The notes beneath the pieces are model-generated. The model was not told the origin of the DNA. It saw only the letters and a program-made list of their open reading frames with translations, and did not search any database. From positions 1 through 6,840 of the forward strand of contig JACDGB010000094.1 in the NCBI GenBank assembly GCA_013815485.1: DNA of 6,840 nt, in the 5' to 3' direction. Position numbers and translations under genes: made by a program. Positions 5,619 to 6,840 of the stretch are shown in pieces (within the stretch, counting starts at the first letter, position 1; every line of letters starts with the position of its first letter). This stretch comes from Rubrobacter sp. Lineage in GTDB: Bacteria > Actinomycetota > Rubrobacteria > Rubrobacterales > Rubrobacteraceae.

Positions 5619-6614
5619 CTAGTGCGTGTGCTTGTGAGTAGAGCGGTGCATCTCGTACATCCCCTCGTGCGGCTTCTCGCCAGTTGGCTCCTTCTGGCCG
5701 AGGTCCTTGCTGTCAGGGGCTCCTCTTACGTGAGCCAGCACCTTCGCGGCGTCGCGGTCGTACTTGATGATTACGCTCAAGGTCTCCTCGATCAGCTCTT
5801 TGTCCAGGCTCGGCGCGCCAAGCACCACCAGCGAACGCGCCCAATCTAGCGTCTCCCCGATGCTCGGCGACTTGCGCAGGTCCAGGGTCCTTATCTCCTG
5901 TATGGTCTCCACCAGCTCCTTCGCCAGCGCCTCTCCGACGCCAGGCGCCTTGAGGCGCACGATCTCCAGCTCCACGTCCGCGTTCGGGTAGTCGAGCTGC
6001 AAATGCAGACAGCGGCGCTTGAGGGCCTCGCTCAGTTCCCTCGTCCGGTTCGAGGTCAGGATGACAACCGGAGGATGCTCCGCCTTGACCGTCCCGATCT
6101 CTGGTATCGAAACCTGATAATCGCTCAAGAACTCCAGCAAGAACGCCTCGAACTCCTCATCGGCCCGGTCGATCTCGTCCAGGAGCAGCACGGGCGGCAC
6201 TTCCGACGTTATGGCCTGGAGGATCGGACGCTCGACGAGGAAGTTCTCGGAGAAGAAGACGTCTTCCTGATCCCGCAGCTTCGCCGCCGCCTCGCGCAAA
6301 CTCTTCGTCGGCCCGAGGACCTCCCCGATCTTCTCCCGCAAAACCTGCGTGTAAAGTAGCTGCTTGCCATACTCCCACTCATAAAGCGCTTTGGCCTCGT
6401 CCAGCCCCTCGTAGCACTGCAAACGTATGAGCGCCCGTTCTGTCGCCCCCGCAAGCGACTTCGCAAGCTCGGTCTTCCCGACGCCAGCCGGACCCTCTAC
6501 GAGGATCGGCTTGTCTAGCTTCATCGCCAGGTAAACCACCGTCGCCAGCCGCCGGTCGCTGACGTAATCCTGCTCCGCGAGCTTCTCCCTGACCTCTTCG
6601 ATGCTCTCGAACAA
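5619..6614 (-). CDS. MoxR-family AAA+ ATPase, CoxD-like
   Basis: An ATPase of the MoxR class, acting as a cytoplasmic chaperone with a VWA partner. From the TTG start (331 residues): FESIEEVREKLAEQDYVSDRR leads into the AAA+ core; Walker A is GPAGVGKTE (41-49), Walker B LLLDEIDRADEE (143-154), sensor 1 ILTSNRTREL (185-194), with Arg200-Arg201 as likely arginine-finger region. The Walker motifs are intact. A longer frame begins at a GTG at 6638, but the TTG at 6614 has AGAAGGAG directly upstream, and family members typically begin M-F-x-S-x-x-E-V, matching this start. The C-terminal tail, after about residue 295, is hydrophilic and ends STHKHTH, an unusual metal-binding-like tail. CoxD in Oligotropha helps build the CO dehydrogenase Cu-Mo centre; the client here is unknown. 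The nuclease gene follows after 13 nt and the expected VWA partner only after it. Confidence 0.88.
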   Translation of the reverse strand: MFESIEEVREKLAEQDYVSDRRLATVVYLAMKLDKPILVEGPAGVGKTELAKSLAGATERALIRLQCYEGLDEAKALYEWEYGKQLLYTQVLREKIGEVLGPTKSLREAAAKLRDQEDVFFSENFLVERPILQAITSEVPPVLLLDEIDRADEEFEAFLLEFLSDYQVSIPEIGTVKAEHPPVVILTSNRTRELSEALKRRCLHLQLDYPNADVELEIVRLKAPGVGEALAKELVETIQEIRTLDLRKSPSIGETLDWARSLVVLGAPSLDKELIEETLSVIIKYDRDAAKVLAHVRGAPDSKDLGQKEPTGEKPHEGMYEMHRSTHKHTH

Positions 6615-6618
6615 AATA

Positions 6619-6626
6619 CTCCTTCT
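6619..6626 (-). promoter_or_regulatory. Ribosome binding site deciding the MoxR TTG start
   Basis: On the minus strand this reads AGAAGGAG, followed after 4 nt (TATT) by TTG at 6614. The alternative GTG at 6638 has no purine-rich site before it (CATCTGAGACG). The downstream start also matches the usual N terminus of the family. Confidence 0.6.
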
Positions 6627-6652
6627 CGAAAAACTCACCGTCTCAGATGCTG

Positions 6653-6680
6653 CGGGAGCGAGCCGCGTGGCCCGCTCCCG
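6653..6680 (-). repeat. Inverted repeat between the right-edge gene and moxR
   Basis: Perfect 8-bp arms CGGGAGCG (6653-6660) and CGCTCCCG (6673-6680) enclose 12 nt in which GCC and GGC can add three pairs after one mismatch. It lies between the stop at 6714 and the moxR start. No T run follows on the minus strand, so it is a weak candidate terminator or leader hairpin for moxR. Confidence 0.4.
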
Positions 6681-6713
6681 TCTCCCTCGCCGCTCTTCGT
6701 TGGGATTACTAAC

Positions 6714-6840
6714 CTATGCGGGCTGGCGGCCGATGCCTGCTCCGGTCTCCGACCCACGCGCCTCGTAGGCGTGGGTGCGGCGGCCCATCGCCGGTGCGGC
6801 GCCCCAGATGTTCTGCCGGTAGCCGTTGCCAGTCTTGACC
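6714..6840 (-). CDS. C-terminal end of an unidentified gene (5' part beyond the window)
   Basis: On the minus strand a frame is open from the window edge (first full codon at 6839) to a TAG at 6714-6716, giving 41 residues. The visible segments include VKTGNGYRQNIWGAAPAMG, then RRTHAYEARGSETGAG and a final IGRQPA. I prefer this frame because nearly all codons end in G or C, as expected in this genome, and the composition is ordinary, whereas the other two minus frames give Arg/Pro-rich products. I do not recognise the family. Its stop lies 99 nt before the preferred moxR start, in the same direction, so it could be the gene whose product the MoxR/VWA pair serves, or an unrelated neighbour. 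Confidence 0.5.
   Translation of the reverse strand, partial: VKTGNGYRQNIWGAAPAMGRRTHAYEARGSETGAGIGRQPA

Noticed and set aside
6762..6784. Hairpin CCCACG...CGTGGG near the right edge
   Set aside because: It lies inside the coding frame of the right-edge gene, has a bulge and no T run, so it is most likely a by-product of GC-rich coding sequence.
1..6840. CRISPR array, tRNA or rRNA gene
   Set aside because: I saw no regularly spaced direct repeats and no tRNA- or rRNA-like segments on either strand.

Overview
The window looks like chromosomal DNA of a high-GC bacterium, most likely a deep-branching actinobacterium such as Rubrobacter. This is inferred from GC-rich codons, GTG and TTG starts, purine-rich ribosome binding sites, and a DUF4242/SCO4226-type nickel-binding protein. 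The genus is a guess; no rRNA or other marker gene is present.

Layout, left to right: (1) the 3' end of a plus-strand NAD(P)-binding short-chain dehydrogenase-like gene (left edge to 596). (2) A 201-bp gap with a bidirectional GC-rich terminator (735-770). (3) A minus-strand nickel cassette, transcribed right to left: a Fur-family regulator (start 2319), a NiCoT-type membrane transporter with a histidine-rich loop (start 1874), and a DUF4242 nickel-binding protein (start 1073). It has its own promoter/operator-like region around 2345-2397 and an intercistronic hairpin at 1107-1127. (4) A second minus-strand block: moxR/coxD-like AAA+ ATPase (start about 6614), a PD-(D/E)XK nuclease-like gene (start 5605), a coxE-like VWA protein (start 4497) and a zinc-ribbon NUDIX hydrolase (start 2974). 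(5) At the right edge, the C-terminal 41 codons of an unidentified minus-strand gene.

How the genes fit together: the MoxR ATPase and VWA protein are a classic chaperone pair. In CO dehydrogenase operons the CoxD/CoxE versions mature a metal cofactor. Here the pair is split by a markedly more AT-rich PD-(D/E)XK gene that looks acquired. The downstream cassette reads as nickel (or cobalt) sensing, transport and binding. Three proteins in the window carry His-rich segments (MoxR tail, VWA linker, transporter loop), which suggests divalent-metal handling, although the metal and client of the MoxR/VWA pair cannot be read from the sequence. The main candidate for something undescribed is the MoxR - PD-(D/E)XK - VWA arrangement.
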